Positions 17,521 through 27,527 of a DNA stretch of 64,000 nt are shown in pieces. Position numbers and translations under genes: made by a program. Within the stretch, counting starts at the first letter, position 1. Every line of letters starts with the position of its first letter. This stretch comes from Mesorhizobium sp. ORS 3359 (GTDB lineage Bacteria; Pseudomonadota; Alphaproteobacteria; Rhizobiales; Rhizobiaceae): assembly GCA_000824845.1 (NCBI GenBank), contig CCNC01000141.1, positions 1-64,000 of the forward strand, read 5' to 3'. The notes under the pieces were generated by a model, which was not told the DNA's origin, did not search any database, and saw nothing but the letters and a program-made list of their open reading frames with translations.

Positions 17521-18090
17521 ATGCCCCGCAACACGAAGCGCCAGAAACAGCCCGAAGAAGAACACACGCATCTCGCCATTAGAGTGGAGCGCTGCGAGGC
17601 GAGCGTCGAAGCTGCCATCAACTATAACGTCTACACGCCGCAAACCGCTTGGAACTCGGATGATGATGACCCACTGTATCGGTTCACTTCTCGACTTACC
17701 GTCGCCGGAACATCCACCTACCCGGAGGAACGGGCGGGCGACACCTACGAGGTCACAATCTATGGCGACAATCTTGGCTCAGACGATATCCGTGCGACGC
17801 TCAAAGATGTACAGGCGCGGGATGAGCACGGGTCGCCCAAATACCGTCAATACCGCGGTAGGCAGATCCCGATTTACGATCCACCGCCGGGCATTGGGCT
17901 CATCGACAAGATCCGCGGCGAGCCTCGCTGGACGGCGTGGCTTCGTGTCTCGCCACGCGTTACCAGCGATGCACTCGCCTTGTTGCGCAATGGACGATCA
18001 CTGTTCCTGGCGATCCACGAGCGTAAAAGGGGCCGTACGCGCTGGGTTCAGAGCGTGAGCTTGCAAACGACCGACCCGGCAGAAGAATAG
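17521..18090 (+). CDS. Hypothetical soluble protein (189 residues)
   Basis: Starts MPRNTKRQKQPEEEHTH, with an AGGATG-like box before the ATG. It has a charged N-terminus, then a beta-rich body (LYRFTSRLTVAGTSTYP, then TYEVTIYGDN) and a basic segment near 165 (IHERKRGRTRW). It has no signal peptide, no membrane helices and no recognised domain. It stands alone, upstream of the DUF3883 gene and separated from it by 350 bases. Confidence 0.5.
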   Translation: MPRNTKRQKQPEEEHTHLAIRVERCEASVEAAINYNVYTPQTAWNSDDDDPLYRFTSRLTVAGTSTYPEERAGDTYEVTIYGDNLGSDDIRATLKDVQARDEHGSPKYRQYRGRQIPIYDPPPGIGLIDKIRGEPRWTAWLRVSPRVTSDALALLRNGRSLFLAIHERKRGRTRWVQSVSLQTTDPAEE

Positions 18091-18439
18091 AAGACGGTTT
18101 AGGGGCCCCTCCGCTCGCCATCGCCGAGGCGCCGTATTTCGACCTCTCCGGTGGAAATTCTTGATCGCCGGTCGGGCATAGGTTCAGTCCCCTTGCGCCT
18201 GCAATTTTATGAACTTAGCTATTTCGCCCATAAGCTCTTCTGATGTTCGGCTAATTCTGCCATGCGGCGAAGATTTTTCGCATGGTAACCGTCGCCATGA
18301 TACTCCAGACATGGGAACAAACACTCCGTGCGCGCAAAGCCACATAGCTGGGTACTCAATATCGCGGGCAACTTTCCACCCTGATGATCGTGCATGATCT
18401 GCCTGGACTTTTTACGCCGACCCGTGCTTCGATCTTGCT
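18091..18439. other. Non-coding stretch before the DUF3883 gene
   Basis: About 350 bases, AT-richer than its surroundings, with no supported gene. It may hold the promoter of the DUF3883 gene. Confidence 0.4.
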
Positions 18440-19279
18440 ATGGACGGAGGCCCAACCGGAACAGATTGGATGCCGGGCGAGATCGATTTGATCGTTGCCG
18501 ACTATTTCGCAATGCTCAAAATGGAACTGCAAGGCGAGCCCATCAAAAAGGCACGCCGCAACGCTGCGCTTCAGGATTTGACCGGACGCTCGAAGGGTTC
18601 GATCGAATTCAAGCATCAGAATATCAGCGCCGTGCTCCTCCAACTTGGCCTACCCTGGATCGTTGGCTACAGGCCGATGGCAAATTTCCAGAAGGCGCTG
18701 GTCGAAGGCGTCGAACGCTTTCTAGACTCGCAGCCGATGTTCATCGAAGGCGACTTGTTAACGATCCCCTCGCAACTTGCTGAGAGTGGAACGATCTTCC
18801 TTGAACCTGCGCCGCAACCGTCAGCTCGGCAGCCCCACGCACCGGCGTTCGTCCAACGCCTCGTTCGGAAATTCGATCCGGCGGCCCGCGACGCCCGCAA
18901 CCGAATGCTCGGCAGGCTCGGCGAAGAGCGAACCTTCTTCTCCGAGCAGGCGGTCCTGCGAGCCAACGGACGCGACGACCTCGCTCGCAAAGTCCGTTGG
19001 GTTTCGATGGACGACGGAGATGGTGCCGGCTACGACATCCGCTCCTTCGACCCAGCGGGTGCTGAACGTCTCATCGAGGTCAAGACGACTACAGGCCACA
19101 AGACCACGCCCTTCTATCTCTCGGAGAACGAGCGTGCCCTCTCGGAAGAACGACCGGACGCATTTCGCCTGGTGCGGCTTTATGATTTTGCGCACGAACT
19201 CCGTGGGTTCGAACTTTTACCACCACTGTCGAACAGCGTCGTACTCAGGCCAGTCAATTGGTCGGCGTCATTTGATTGA
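18440..19279 (+). CDS. DUF3883 protein, PD-(D/E)xK nuclease-like
   Basis: Encodes 279 residues. The N-terminal about 120 residues are helical with LTGRSKGSIEFKHQNISAVL, a segment seen at the front of many DUF3883/HNH restriction-like proteins. The C-terminal DUF3883 domain has E162 (in LGEERTF), D199 (GAGYDIRSF) and E213-x-K215 (LIEVKTT), the arrangement of a PD-(D/E)xK nuclease core. Such proteins accompany restriction and DISARM loci. It converges on the methyltransferase gene with a 12-base overlap of the 3' ends, so it belongs to the defence block but not to its operon. A nuclease role is inferred from the motif. Confidence 0.8.
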   Translation: MDGGPTGTDWMPGEIDLIVADYFAMLKMELQGEPIKKARRNAALQDLTGRSKGSIEFKHQNISAVLLQLGLPWIVGYRPMANFQKALVEGVERFLDSQPMFIEGDLLTIPSQLAESGTIFLEPAPQPSARQPHAPAFVQRLVRKFDPAARDARNRMLGRLGEERTFFSEQAVLRANGRDDLARKVRWVSMDDGDGAGYDIRSFDPAGAERLIEVKTTTGHKTTPFYLSENERALSEERPDAFRLVRLYDFAHELRGFELLPPLSNSVVLRPVNWSASFD

Positions 19280-20413
19280 ATATGCGACCTGCCTTGTCCG
19301 CCCAAGTGCAGCGAGCGACATTTCGATGAGAGGTTCAATAAGCAGCCTGGCCATCTGCACCGGAACGGCATTTCCCACCTGGACGCCGCCAGCCATAAGT
19401 CCACCTTCGAAGACGAACCACTCCGGAAAGCTCTGAAATCTGGCCGCCTGCCTCAACGTAATTCCATGATTCTCGGTGGGATGGACGAAACGTCCCTTGG
19501 ACGGGTTAATACATGCGGTCGTCATCGTGGGGCCAGGACGATAAGGATCGATGCGGCCATAAACATCGAAATGGCCGCGATGGTTTCTGTGACACGCCAA
19601 CAGACGTCCTGACTCAGCTCGCGAGCCGCCGTTGTGGGGCGTCCTGGCAAATGCCGTAGTTAGAGCGGTGCCGTGATTCATATGAACGTCATTGGGATCA
19701 TCCGGAGCCGCCGGCGCCGCAAATACCTCTGAGGCTGTCAGCCAAGGCGGACGTCCATCCTCCACTGCCACAGCAGGATCTACATGGGTCTGCTCGGGCG
19801 GCCAAACTGGCGCGTCCACTCGTCGCTCGTCATAACCCAATAGGAATACGCGACGCCGATTCTGGGGAACCCCATAGTCACGGGCATTTAGAATAACAGG
19901 CTCGAGCATACCGTAACCCGCAGCGGCAGCCATCGAGTAGAATCCTTCGAGAAATGACCTGTGCCGAGGCCACAGGAGACCCGGCACGTTCTCTACCAAG
20001 AAAAAAGACGGTCGCAGCGCGCGGACGTATTCGAAATAACGCAGTAGGAGCCGGTTGCGCGGATCCCCGACACCGGCATCTCGCAGTCGATGCGCCGAGA
20101 AACCCTGGCATGGCGGGCCACCGAGCATGAGATCGCAGTCACCTGGTGCTAATCCAACCTGCGTCATAAATGTCTGATGATCCAGCTTAAGAATGTCGTC
20201 CTCAAAAAGCAGAGCTCTCGTTTGCCCCTGGTTGACGAGGTTGCGTCGATAGGATTGCGCCGCGTAACGATTGTTCTCAATAGCGGCGGCTATGTCTGCG
20301 CCCGCCAGCGTCGCACCCAAAGAAAAACCGCCCGCGCCTGCGAACAAATCCACTGCTACGGGGCGTCGGACCGACGGGCTCGGTCCAGCGATTTTGGAAT
20401 CGGCTACCTTCAT
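19268..20413 (-). CDS. drmMII: C5-cytosine DNA methyltransferase, DrmMII-like
   Basis: Encodes 381 residues, a complete C5 methyltransferase. Motif I is DLFAGAGGFSLG (22-33), motif IV PPCQGFS (100-106, catalytic Cys102), motif VI ENVPGLL (141-147), with conserved motifs IX and X at the C-terminus (FQSFPEWFVF, then GNAVPVQMA). It would modify host DNA for self/non-self marking. Last gene of the five-gene minus-strand block after drmB (48-base gap), which matches the drmMII position in class 2 DISARM. A divergent Vsr gene at 31.3 kb fits a C5 methylase, since Vsr repairs the T:G mismatches it causes. A stand-alone Dcm-type type II methylase is the alternative. Confidence 0.85.
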   Translation of the reverse strand: MKVADSKIAGPSPSVRRPVAVDLFAGAGGFSLGATLAGADIAAAIENNRYAAQSYRRNLVNQGQTRALLFEDDILKLDHQTFMTQVGLAPGDCDLMLGGPPCQGFSAHRLRDAGVGDPRNRLLLRYFEYVRALRPSFFLVENVPGLLWPRHRSFLEGFYSMAAAAGYGMLEPVILNARDYGVPQNRRRVFLLGYDERRVDAPVWPPEQTHVDPAVAVEDGRPPWLTASEVFAAPAAPDDPNDVHMNHGTALTTAFARTPHNGGSRAESGRLLACHRNHRGHFDVYGRIDPYRPGPTMTTACINPSKGRFVHPTENHGITLRQAARFQSFPEWFVFEGGLMAGGVQVGNAVPVQMARLLIEPLIEMSLAALGRTRQVAYSIK

Positions 20414-20461
20414 GTACCGGATCGCCCCTCAAAGCCTATAATGCTTCATGAAATGTCTTCG

Positions 20462-22357
20462 TTAGATTAAGAAACCTGAAAAATACCCGAGATCGAGCTC
20501 ATCAGGCGTACCGACCGCGAGGGCCCGATCCAGAAGCAGGTTTCCTTCTTCACAACTTGTTTCGGGCAGGAGGCTGCAGGCGTGACAAGCCGCAAGGTTG
20601 AGACTGAAAAGACCCTGTCCCTCGCTTTCAATGCAAAGCGGATCAGACGAGCAAATCACGGCATTCCGCATGGCTGATTGGACGGTGCCTTGAAGTCGGT
20701 CGGGCTCGCCCTGTCGTACTAACCCTCCAAGCGTACCTTCGGAATCGCCGCTGGCTGTGTAGAGCAACAGTCCTGCCATCTTGATGTCGCGACCATCCGA
20801 AACGTATAGTCGTTCGCGGATACTAGAGGTGTCATAGCCGCATTCAAACGCGAGCTGGCGGATCAGTAGATGGGAGAAAGTGTGGATCAACAAGGTTGCT
20901 GGAGATAAGGGCTTCGGCGGCAGCCCACGGTTGCGTTGTACTGCTTTGGAGCGTGTTGAGAGCGTTCGAAACCGTTTCTGCACACTGTCTTTTTTTACCC
21001 AGGCATCAATTTTACTTTGGCGAAACTGGATGAAGATTCCCTCGCCGCGAACTGAGAACCCCGGCAGCCAAGATTTCGGATTTATGGATAACTTCGCAGG
21101 TGCACCCTTCAGCGCCTCTGGAGGAATAATCCGAGAAAAACCGGTCAGCACCCGCGTTTCCCTAAGTTTCGGAACGAGGATGACGCGTTCAAACAAGCTC
21201 GCGAAGACGCTGCCGTAGGTGTCACTGTTGTGGCTGGCGGTGTCAAAATCGTGCCGCTCCTGGCGCGGGGGACGCGGCCCCAAATAGGCCTTGTATTCAT
21301 CGAAGCGGTATTTCATTTCGCCGCCCGCTTCGGGTCCGGCAGGAGCGGCGGCACCGAGCCTCTCTTGGACAGCTTTGATGAAGCTCTCGGCGTCGACGCC
21401 TAGGTTCTTGGCTCGCGCACGGAGGAACTGCTCGGAGACTGCCCCATCCACGGTCGTAGATATGATTTCATCCCAAGTGTCGGGGCGGTCGAGAAGTTGG
21501 CGGATTTTCGCAGAGTAAGGCGGGATCAAGATCGAGCTGACGACCTTGGCGAAGTAGGCATTTGAGGCACCTCGCTGGATGGTCTGCGGAATATTCGTGC
21601 AGTCTTCGGCTGCTTGAGGACCAAGCCAGGGGCGGTGGCCCGGGCACCTTTGACCAAATATCTCCATCAGCACGTTTTCACGGAAAGCACCGGCCATGGA
21701 ATTGCTGACATTGCACTTCACGCACATCACTCGAACTCCCGCTAGCCCTGCCGCAGGAGTGGAGTAGAGATACAAGTTGCCAGGATCTGCTGAGCAGGAT
21801 CGCCCTACGTCTTTGTGTGCCCATGGACTCCATGGAAAGTCCATGATGTGGCCGTTTTCACAAGCCGCAACGAACCTCACCGGGGCAAGCGTGGGACGCC
21901 GCTTCGGGTGCAGCTTTCCACAAGGCTCTCCCCTGCCCTCAACCCGGCGCCCCAAGTTTGAACATTTAAGTGTGTCGGCATTGGATTGGGCGTTCCATGG
22001 GATCTCCTTAAGTACCCTGCATCTGGGGCAAAAATACCAATTGGGGAACCGGACGAACGGCATTGGCGCGCGGTCGAGCCGCGGTGAAGCCCCGACGGCC
22101 GCCCGTTCCTGCGCTTCTGCTGGCGACATGAAGTAGCGGATGGGATACCCGAGCTCTCCAGACAGACGATCGGCCAGCCGCCCATCAACGACCTGGCATG
22201 CCTCAATCAATGCCGCACGCTGCTCGCCACTGGTCAACTCTGTTGGCCATACATCAAGACCAGCTGACATTAACGACTCTTCCTTAAAGTCGATCACAGC
22301 TCCCACGCCGAACGGCACAACGCCCTGAGATCTACGCAGTTCGGATCGTGCGGACAC
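20462..22357 (-). CDS. drmB: DISARM protein DrmB (DUF1998)
   Basis: Encodes 631 residues. The N-terminus (RRSQGVVPFGVGAVIDF) is the usual opening of DrmB. Cys pairs at FCPRCR, AACENGH and VMCVKCN are likely zinc ligands. The C-terminal DUF1998 region contains TLLIHTFSHLLIRQLAFECG, then AGLLLYTASGDSEGTLGGL, ending with a Cys cluster (LAACHACSLLPETSCEEGN). In DISARM, DrmB binds the helicase DrmA to form the DNA-sensing core. It begins with a GTG immediately after the drmA stop, consistent with translational coupling in the same operon. Confidence 0.88.
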   Translation of the reverse strand: MSARSELRRSQGVVPFGVGAVIDFKEESLMSAGLDVWPTELTSGEQRAALIEACQVVDGRLADRLSGELGYPIRYFMSPAEAQERAAVGASPRLDRAPMPFVRFPNWYFCPRCRVLKEIPWNAQSNADTLKCSNLGRRVEGRGEPCGKLHPKRRPTLAPVRFVAACENGHIMDFPWSPWAHKDVGRSCSADPGNLYLYSTPAAGLAGVRVMCVKCNVSNSMAGAFRENVLMEIFGQRCPGHRPWLGPQAAEDCTNIPQTIQRGASNAYFAKVVSSILIPPYSAKIRQLLDRPDTWDEIISTTVDGAVSEQFLRARAKNLGVDAESFIKAVQERLGAAAPAGPEAGGEMKYRFDEYKAYLGPRPPRQERHDFDTASHNSDTYGSVFASLFERVILVPKLRETRVLTGFSRIIPPEALKGAPAKLSINPKSWLPGFSVRGEGIFIQFRQSKIDAWVKKDSVQKRFRTLSTRSKAVQRNRGLPPKPLSPATLLIHTFSHLLIRQLAFECGYDTSSIRERLYVSDGRDIKMAGLLLYTASGDSEGTLGGLVRQGEPDRLQGTVQSAMRNAVICSSDPLCIESEGQGLFSLNLAACHACSLLPETSCEEGNLLLDRALAVGTPDELDLGYFSGFLI

Positions 22358-25300
22358 TCAGGTCTCCTCCAGGTCATCTTGTTCTGCTTCATAGATGTTC
22401 AGCACCTTCGCCTCGGAGGTACCGTCCACATTTCTCATAGAGGTTGGGACAGGCCATGCGTCGCGCTGAAAATTCTCGTCGCGATACCCGCCGAATGGGT
22501 ACGCGAGCGTAGTGTCGCTGACTTTTCCGCCCATTCGCCCGTAATTAACAGGCAAATACTTCCTCCAGAAACTCAGCCATTCCGCGACCTCTTCAGCAGT
22601 GGCGTCGACCTCCTTACCATCTATTTCGCGGATGCGTCCTAGGATCGCTTCAACTTCCACTTCGACTGCGTCGTCGTGGTCATTGATTTCACTTGGCTCA
22701 ACGACTCCTGCAAGATGTCTGACAAGTGCGATAAGAACGCCGCGAAGCCCCCTTTCGCGAGCCTGGGGGGAAAATGGCGTGACACTGGTCGGCTCTACGT
22801 GTCGATACAGACTTTGGTGATAGGCAACAAAACGCTCATAATGGGACCGATCTCGACTCTTCGTTTGAGTGTAGACAGTGACTACGAGACCGGGGTAACT
22901 GCGACCTACGCGGCTCGTGGCTTGGATGTACTCCGAGGTGCTCTTTGGTTGCCCCGACATTACCAACAGTCCGAGCCGCGGCACATCCACTCCGACCGCT
23001 ATCATGTTAGTCGCCAAAAGAACGTCAACGGGCGGCTGCCCTTGTGGATTTCGGCGCCAAGGTATTCTCAGCTGCTTCAATATCTCAGGTATCTCATCCG
23101 CTTCGCATCTACTCGTCAGCTCAACGATCTCCCGGATGTAACGGCTGTCCTGGTAGCCGATGTTAAGTCGGTGACGCAGCCCCTTCAAAAATTCCGGAAT
23201 GTCGCCCACGGAGAGCGTGGCAGCATGTCCAAGTTCTCGCAGCGAATTAAAGTACCAGACCAAGGTACCGTACGGATCCACGATCCGACGCTCGTCTTCT
23301 TCTGCATCGTCGATCGGGACGTTGGCGCTTTGAAGGAGGGGCGCGCAGACACGCACCAGTGCTGTCTGGTGTGATTTTACTGCGCTGCCGAGAAAGCCGA
23401 CATACAATCGACCCGGCGCTTCATAGTCCTCATAAGCAAAATACGACTCTCCGGCTCTAACGGCCTGAGGAGGAAACTCAAAGGCTTCACGGGCGTAGAG
23501 ATCATGACACTGCTGGGCGGCCCGTCTGATCGTTGCAGTCGATGCGACGACTTTGTGGACATGCCCGTCTCGGGTACAGAACCTGTCGATCGCGGTCTCG
23601 TAGAGGCCCACGATTGTGCCAAGCGGGCCGGAGATGAGGTGTAATTCGTCCTGAATGACAAGCGATGGCGGTGGCGCAATGTCATTGAGGCCAAATAGCC
23701 GCCCGACGCTGTCACTCCAAGAAATCTGAGCAAACTTATCGACCGTACCTATCAACAGTGTGGGGGGTGATTCGTAAATCTCCTCATCCACTACCAGAAT
23801 AGGCATGCCCTCACCTGCCGAGAAGGCGCAGCCCTCATCCGGGCATTTGAAGCGTACTGTCCGCTCCGATGAGTCTTTCGCACGGACGGCCACATATCCG
23901 AGTTTGTCCGGATTATCGAGCTCGACAGCACACCATGGACACTGCAGGACCTGGAAAGGATTTGTGGCATATCGGTCGCGCTGTTTCAGTTTGTCTAGCG
24001 CACGCTTGGCATCGGATCTATGGTTGGGAGACAAGCTTTCGCCCACCCAAAGACCAATTGAAACTTCCTGGGAGCCAAGGTTTGAGCCGAGGTATCGACT
24101 TCGGCGTATCTCCTCCAGTGCGAGAATGAGGGACGAGGCTCGCTGGAATTGCTGTGCCGTAAGAAGCCGTAGCGTATATCGCATCAAAACCATAACGCCG
24201 GCGGAGGCACCTCGCATACGTTCGAGGCAAATCGTGAAGGCCGACAGAGCTAGATAAGCCTCGGTCTTGCCGCCACCGGTCGGGAACCAGATTAAATCAA
24301 CGATCTTCCGATCCGGATGATCGGTCCTCGCCATGCCAGCAATATTCATCAGGACAAACGCGAGCTGAAAAGGTCGCCAGTTGCCTTTGCCCTTGGGCAG
24401 GTCACGATATCCAGGTGGCGGATCTATTCTTGGGGATCCTAACTTTCGATCCTCCAAAGAGGAGTGAAATTGCTGGACAAGCATTGCCCGATTCATCAGA
24501 CGGAAAGCCAACATGACCGTGGGGTCTTGCTCGAGAACACCGATCCCTTCCAGCATGCGCTCATGGCAACGGCGGCAGTTAGCCAGGTTTGCTTTAGCGG
24601 CAGCCAAGAGAGACCCTGTGATATCCAGACTTAAATTGCGTTGCGTGGTGTCGATCCAGAGAAGGTAGTCCTCAGCCATGGCGCGCAACGCATTAATGAT
24701 GGCTTGCGCCGCTTCCTCGCCTTTATCCTCTCCCGACAGGAACAACATAGACAGCCGAAGGGGCTCATCACCGTAACCATCCTCTCGGGCTTTGATCGGT
24801 TGAAGTTCATAGGTTGGTAGCGCAGCCGTCATGACGCGGTCCGTCTTGCCGGCTTCAGAGAACGACTCTTTGCGGTTCCAGTCGCCAGCAACCCCGTGGC
24901 CCAGCGCAAAGGCTCGGCGATGCCTATAAAGTAACTCGAGCGAAGCCATCTCGGCGTCTTCCTGCTCTCCCATGTCCCGGTCAATCGGCAGAAATGCAGC
25001 TTCACCGTCGGTTCCCAGAATCTCGAGGCCTACCTGGAAGTAACAGTCATCGTTAGCGGGCACTCCATTACCGATCGACCTGTGATTTACTATCATTGCC
25101 GAGACAACCAGGCTGTCTTGAACTCCACGTCGGACCGTTACATGCAGCTTGAGGTCTGGATCCGCTGGATCGATCGTGATCGCCCCCGTGTTCCCCAACT
25201 GCGTTCCAACACTGAACCCTACCTCGTGTCGGTGATGCGTGCGGCGATAGGCCGGAATTTCTCGAGTCGCAGGGATCGGACGACCGTCCAATCCAGTCTC

Positions 25301-25813
25301 GCCTGCCCGCTCGCGTGGCTCAACATGCTTGGTGGCGGAATAGGTCCCGAAGGTCACCACGGCGCTCAGCGCAATTGGGCCTGCTACTCGAAAAGATATT
25401 CCGCATGCAGAAGGGCTAAACTCGTTGGCCAGATTTAGCGGCTCTCTTTCGGAGGAACCAGAATCTGCGTCTGACGAGCGGCCGTTGGCGCGCTTCCCCT
25501 CACGAAGTTCGGCTTCATTCAATGCACCTCCCGCATCATCCGAAGCCTCGCCGGTTTCTGCTTCCTGGTCATCTTCCAGCAACGCTTGAACCGTTCGCTG
25601 CGGAAACAGCACCCCGGTAGCGTACAGCTGAAGTGGCGAGACGAGCATCAGCTCAGCTTTGTCCTCAGGACTATCTGCATCGCCCGGTCCAAACAGCTGG
25701 CGCTTCAGATCATCGACCATGGCATCGCGAAATGCCCGGTGATTCCTGAAGCGCGCCTTTCGTTGAGCTTCGGGTCCAGCGGACTGCGTAATGTCAGCAG
25801 CGTGTTCGAGCAT
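22358..25813 (-). CDS. drmA: DISARM helicase DrmA
   Basis: Encodes about 1151 residues, an SF2-type helicase. Walker A is FPTGGGKTEAYLAL (GGGKT at 513-517). The DExH-like box is VIQDELHLISGPLG near 720. Motif VI is ATSRVGRSYPGLVV near 975, followed by RDRSHYERFVAYHQSLYRHV, a signature I associate with DrmA. The N-terminal 500 residues are the long DrmA-specific region. I take the ATG at 25813, which overlaps the upstream NERD-helicase gene by 20 bases. DrmA and DrmB together recognise and load on invading DNA. Confidence 0.88.
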   Translation of the reverse strand: MLEHAADITQSAGPEAQRKARFRNHRAFRDAMVDDLKRQLFGPGDADSPEDKAELMLVSPLQLYATGVLFPQRTVQALLEDDQEAETGEASDDAGGALNEAELREGKRANGRSSDADSGSSEREPLNLANEFSPSACGISFRVAGPIALSAVVTFGTYSATKHVEPRERAGETGLDGRPIPATREIPAYRRTHHRHEVGFSVGTQLGNTGAITIDPADPDLKLHVTVRRGVQDSLVVSAMIVNHRSIGNGVPANDDCYFQVGLEILGTDGEAAFLPIDRDMGEQEDAEMASLELLYRHRRAFALGHGVAGDWNRKESFSEAGKTDRVMTAALPTYELQPIKAREDGYGDEPLRLSMLFLSGEDKGEEAAQAIINALRAMAEDYLLWIDTTQRNLSLDITGSLLAAAKANLANCRRCHERMLEGIGVLEQDPTVMLAFRLMNRAMLVQQFHSSLEDRKLGSPRIDPPPGYRDLPKGKGNWRPFQLAFVLMNIAGMARTDHPDRKIVDLIWFPTGGGKTEAYLALSAFTICLERMRGASAGVMVLMRYTLRLLTAQQFQRASSLILALEEIRRSRYLGSNLGSQEVSIGLWVGESLSPNHRSDAKRALDKLKQRDRYATNPFQVLQCPWCAVELDNPDKLGYVAVRAKDSSERTVRFKCPDEGCAFSAGEGMPILVVDEEIYESPPTLLIGTVDKFAQISWSDSVGRLFGLNDIAPPPSLVIQDELHLISGPLGTIVGLYETAIDRFCTRDGHVHKVVASTATIRRAAQQCHDLYAREAFEFPPQAVRAGESYFAYEDYEAPGRLYVGFLGSAVKSHQTALVRVCAPLLQSANVPIDDAEEDERRIVDPYGTLVWYFNSLRELGHAATLSVGDIPEFLKGLRHRLNIGYQDSRYIREIVELTSRCEADEIPEILKQLRIPWRRNPQGQPPVDVLLATNMIAVGVDVPRLGLLVMSGQPKSTSEYIQATSRVGRSYPGLVVTVYTQTKSRDRSHYERFVAYHQSLYRHVEPTSVTPFSPQARERGLRGVLIALVRHLAGVVEPSEINDHDDAVEVEVEAILGRIREIDGKEVDATAEEVAEWLSFWRKYLPVNYGRMGGKVSDTTLAYPFGGYRDENFQRDAWPVPTSMRNVDGTSEAKVLNIYEAEQDDLEET

Positions 25814-27527
25814 CGATGTAAGCCTGATGAACGAGCATGTAGAGTTTAGCGCGAGCACGGGTCATGCCCACATAGAGCACCGACTGTGTCCAGTCGGACT
25901 TCGGCTCCAGCGACGGCAGGTCGGTCAGTATGATGACCTCATTTTCCAAACCCTTAAATGCAGGCACACTAGCAGCAGAGATCGAATCGGTAGGGCAGCG
26001 CACTGTCTCATCCTCAATATAACAAATCGACTTGCCAATCTCTGGCGGATGTCTAGTAACGCATGCCTCCTGTCGTGCTTTCGCCGACAAAATTGAGATC
26101 GATCCTGGTGGCACTCCCTGATGAAGGAGCTCTACTAACAGAGCCCTTAGTTTCCGACCCTCCTCACGGGTATCTCCGTACGGTCGATAGTCAACATTCG
26201 AAACCAGGGTGCGGCGACAGATTGGTGCTTCAATTCCCGTGACCTGGCACATCTCACTTACAACCGCTTTTGGGTTTCTATAGTTATCGCAAAGAAGAAA
26301 CTCTGCAGGCTTGCTACCGCGAAGGTATGCGAGCACTTCATCGCTCATCCGACCGTAGACTTTTGACTGCAAACCGCTATCAAGGAAAATAAGCCATCGA
26401 CCATTTCTAAATCCGTCGAGCAATACCATGTCGATACAGTTCATGATCGGCGCATTTAATACGTCCTGCGCTTCATCGATAATTACCACATCGTAAAATG
26501 GCAGTCCGCTTTCCTCAATGAGGGCGTAGGCGGCTTTCTCGAAGAGATCCGGCATCATGCGGTTGAAGTAGGCTGCATCTGAAGAAGTGGCCGCCCGCAG
26601 CTGTGTTCCGAACCCTCCCTTTCTGATCAAATCAGACATGAACTTATGCACGGTCGTGATAGTAACTGCGGCTCCCATTTCCGAAGCATCCATCGCTAAG
26701 AAGCGACCCAGCTGAGCATTGAAACAGAGAAGCAGGACCTTCCTTCCGCCACGCGCAAGCCGACGGGCCGCCTCCATAGCGATGAGAGTTTTCCCAGTGC
26801 CTGCAGCGCCGTCGCAGATGATTTGTGGATTGCGGTCGTTAAGCGCGAAATCCAGTATCGCGAATTGAGCTGCACTTAGCGAAGCGAGCTCGCGCTTGCT
26901 GTCAACCAACAGCCCGCGAACGGTGGGGACCAACTCAAAGTCTCCGCGCAGGGCCGACGCGATCTGTTTCACTCTGGCTGGGCTTAGCTTGGGTGACTCA
27001 GGTCTGCCGATCTTTTGCCGGCGAGCGGAAAAGTGTTTGGCCAACCGCTTTATGTATTCTACAAATGACTTTGCTTTGTCTCGCTCATCGTAGACAACCT
27101 CCAGATCCCATTCGGTGCTGCGTATGCTGAAGGAGATATGCGGAAAAGCAACGCCCCACCCCAGAAGGAATTCATCTCGCTTTAAACCAAGTTCGCGTTC
27201 AAGGTGGACGCGGAGTGGATGGGTCGTACCCTCCGACTGAGCGAACGGTCCTTCATCTGACGTGTATGTTTGTCCCTTTGGCCCGATGGTCCAGACACCG
27301 TTAACACGCGTCACCTCCCCGCCCTTTGCCTCAATGCAAAACACGCCAGGAGGCCCGATTACGACGAAATCCGCCTCGGCATATTCTTTTCGGCCATGTC
27401 CGGTGATGCCGACAGAGTGCAGACAAACATAGTCGTCGGATCCTGACGCTTGTTGAATTAACGAAAACATGTCGGCTTCGCCGCGAGGGGTGCCCGCTGG
27501 CACGCGATCCGGATACATCAATGTCAT
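25794..27527 (-). CDS. NERD nuclease / SF1 helicase fusion protein
   Basis: Encodes 577 residues. Residues about 14-150 form a NERD (nuclease-related) domain with the PD-(D/E)xK pattern E51-x-D53 and E66-x-K68 (EADFVVIGPPGVFCIEAKGG). Residues about 205-577 are a UvrD-like SF1 helicase: Walker A AAGTGKT (241-247), Walker B VVIIDEAQD near 348, and a C-terminal VLYVGMTRARAKLY motif VI. Its ATG overlaps the drmE-like stop (ATGA), and its end overlaps drmA, so it is fixed inside the defence operon. Canonical DISARM has the PLD nuclease DrmC instead; here this protein may supply nuclease and helicase activity. That role is inference. Confidence 0.85.
   Translation of the reverse strand: MTLMYPDRVPAGTPRGEADMFSLIQQASGSDDYVCLHSVGITGHGRKEYAEADFVVIGPPGVFCIEAKGGEVTRVNGVWTIGPKGQTYTSDEGPFAQSEGTTHPLRVHLERELGLKRDEFLLGWGVAFPHISFSIRSTEWDLEVVYDERDKAKSFVEYIKRLAKHFSARRQKIGRPESPKLSPARVKQIASALRGDFELVPTVRGLLVDSKRELASLSAAQFAILDFALNDRNPQIICDGAAGTGKTLIAMEAARRLARGGRKVLLLCFNAQLGRFLAMDASEMGAAVTITTVHKFMSDLIRKGGFGTQLRAATSSDAAYFNRMMPDLFEKAAYALIEESGLPFYDVVIIDEAQDVLNAPIMNCIDMVLLDGFRNGRWLIFLDSGLQSKVYGRMSDEVLAYLRGSKPAEFLLCDNYRNPKAVVSEMCQVTGIEAPICRRTLVSNVDYRPYGDTREEGRKLRALLVELLHQGVPPGSISILSAKARQEACVTRHPPEIGKSICYIEDETVRCPTDSISAASVPAFKGLENEVIILTDLPSLEPKSDWTQSVLYVGMTRARAKLYMLVHQAYIDARTRC

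Noticed and set aside
17101-17621. Overlapping frames on both strands
   Set aside because: Neither has a convincing start or family pattern; composition differs from real neighbours.
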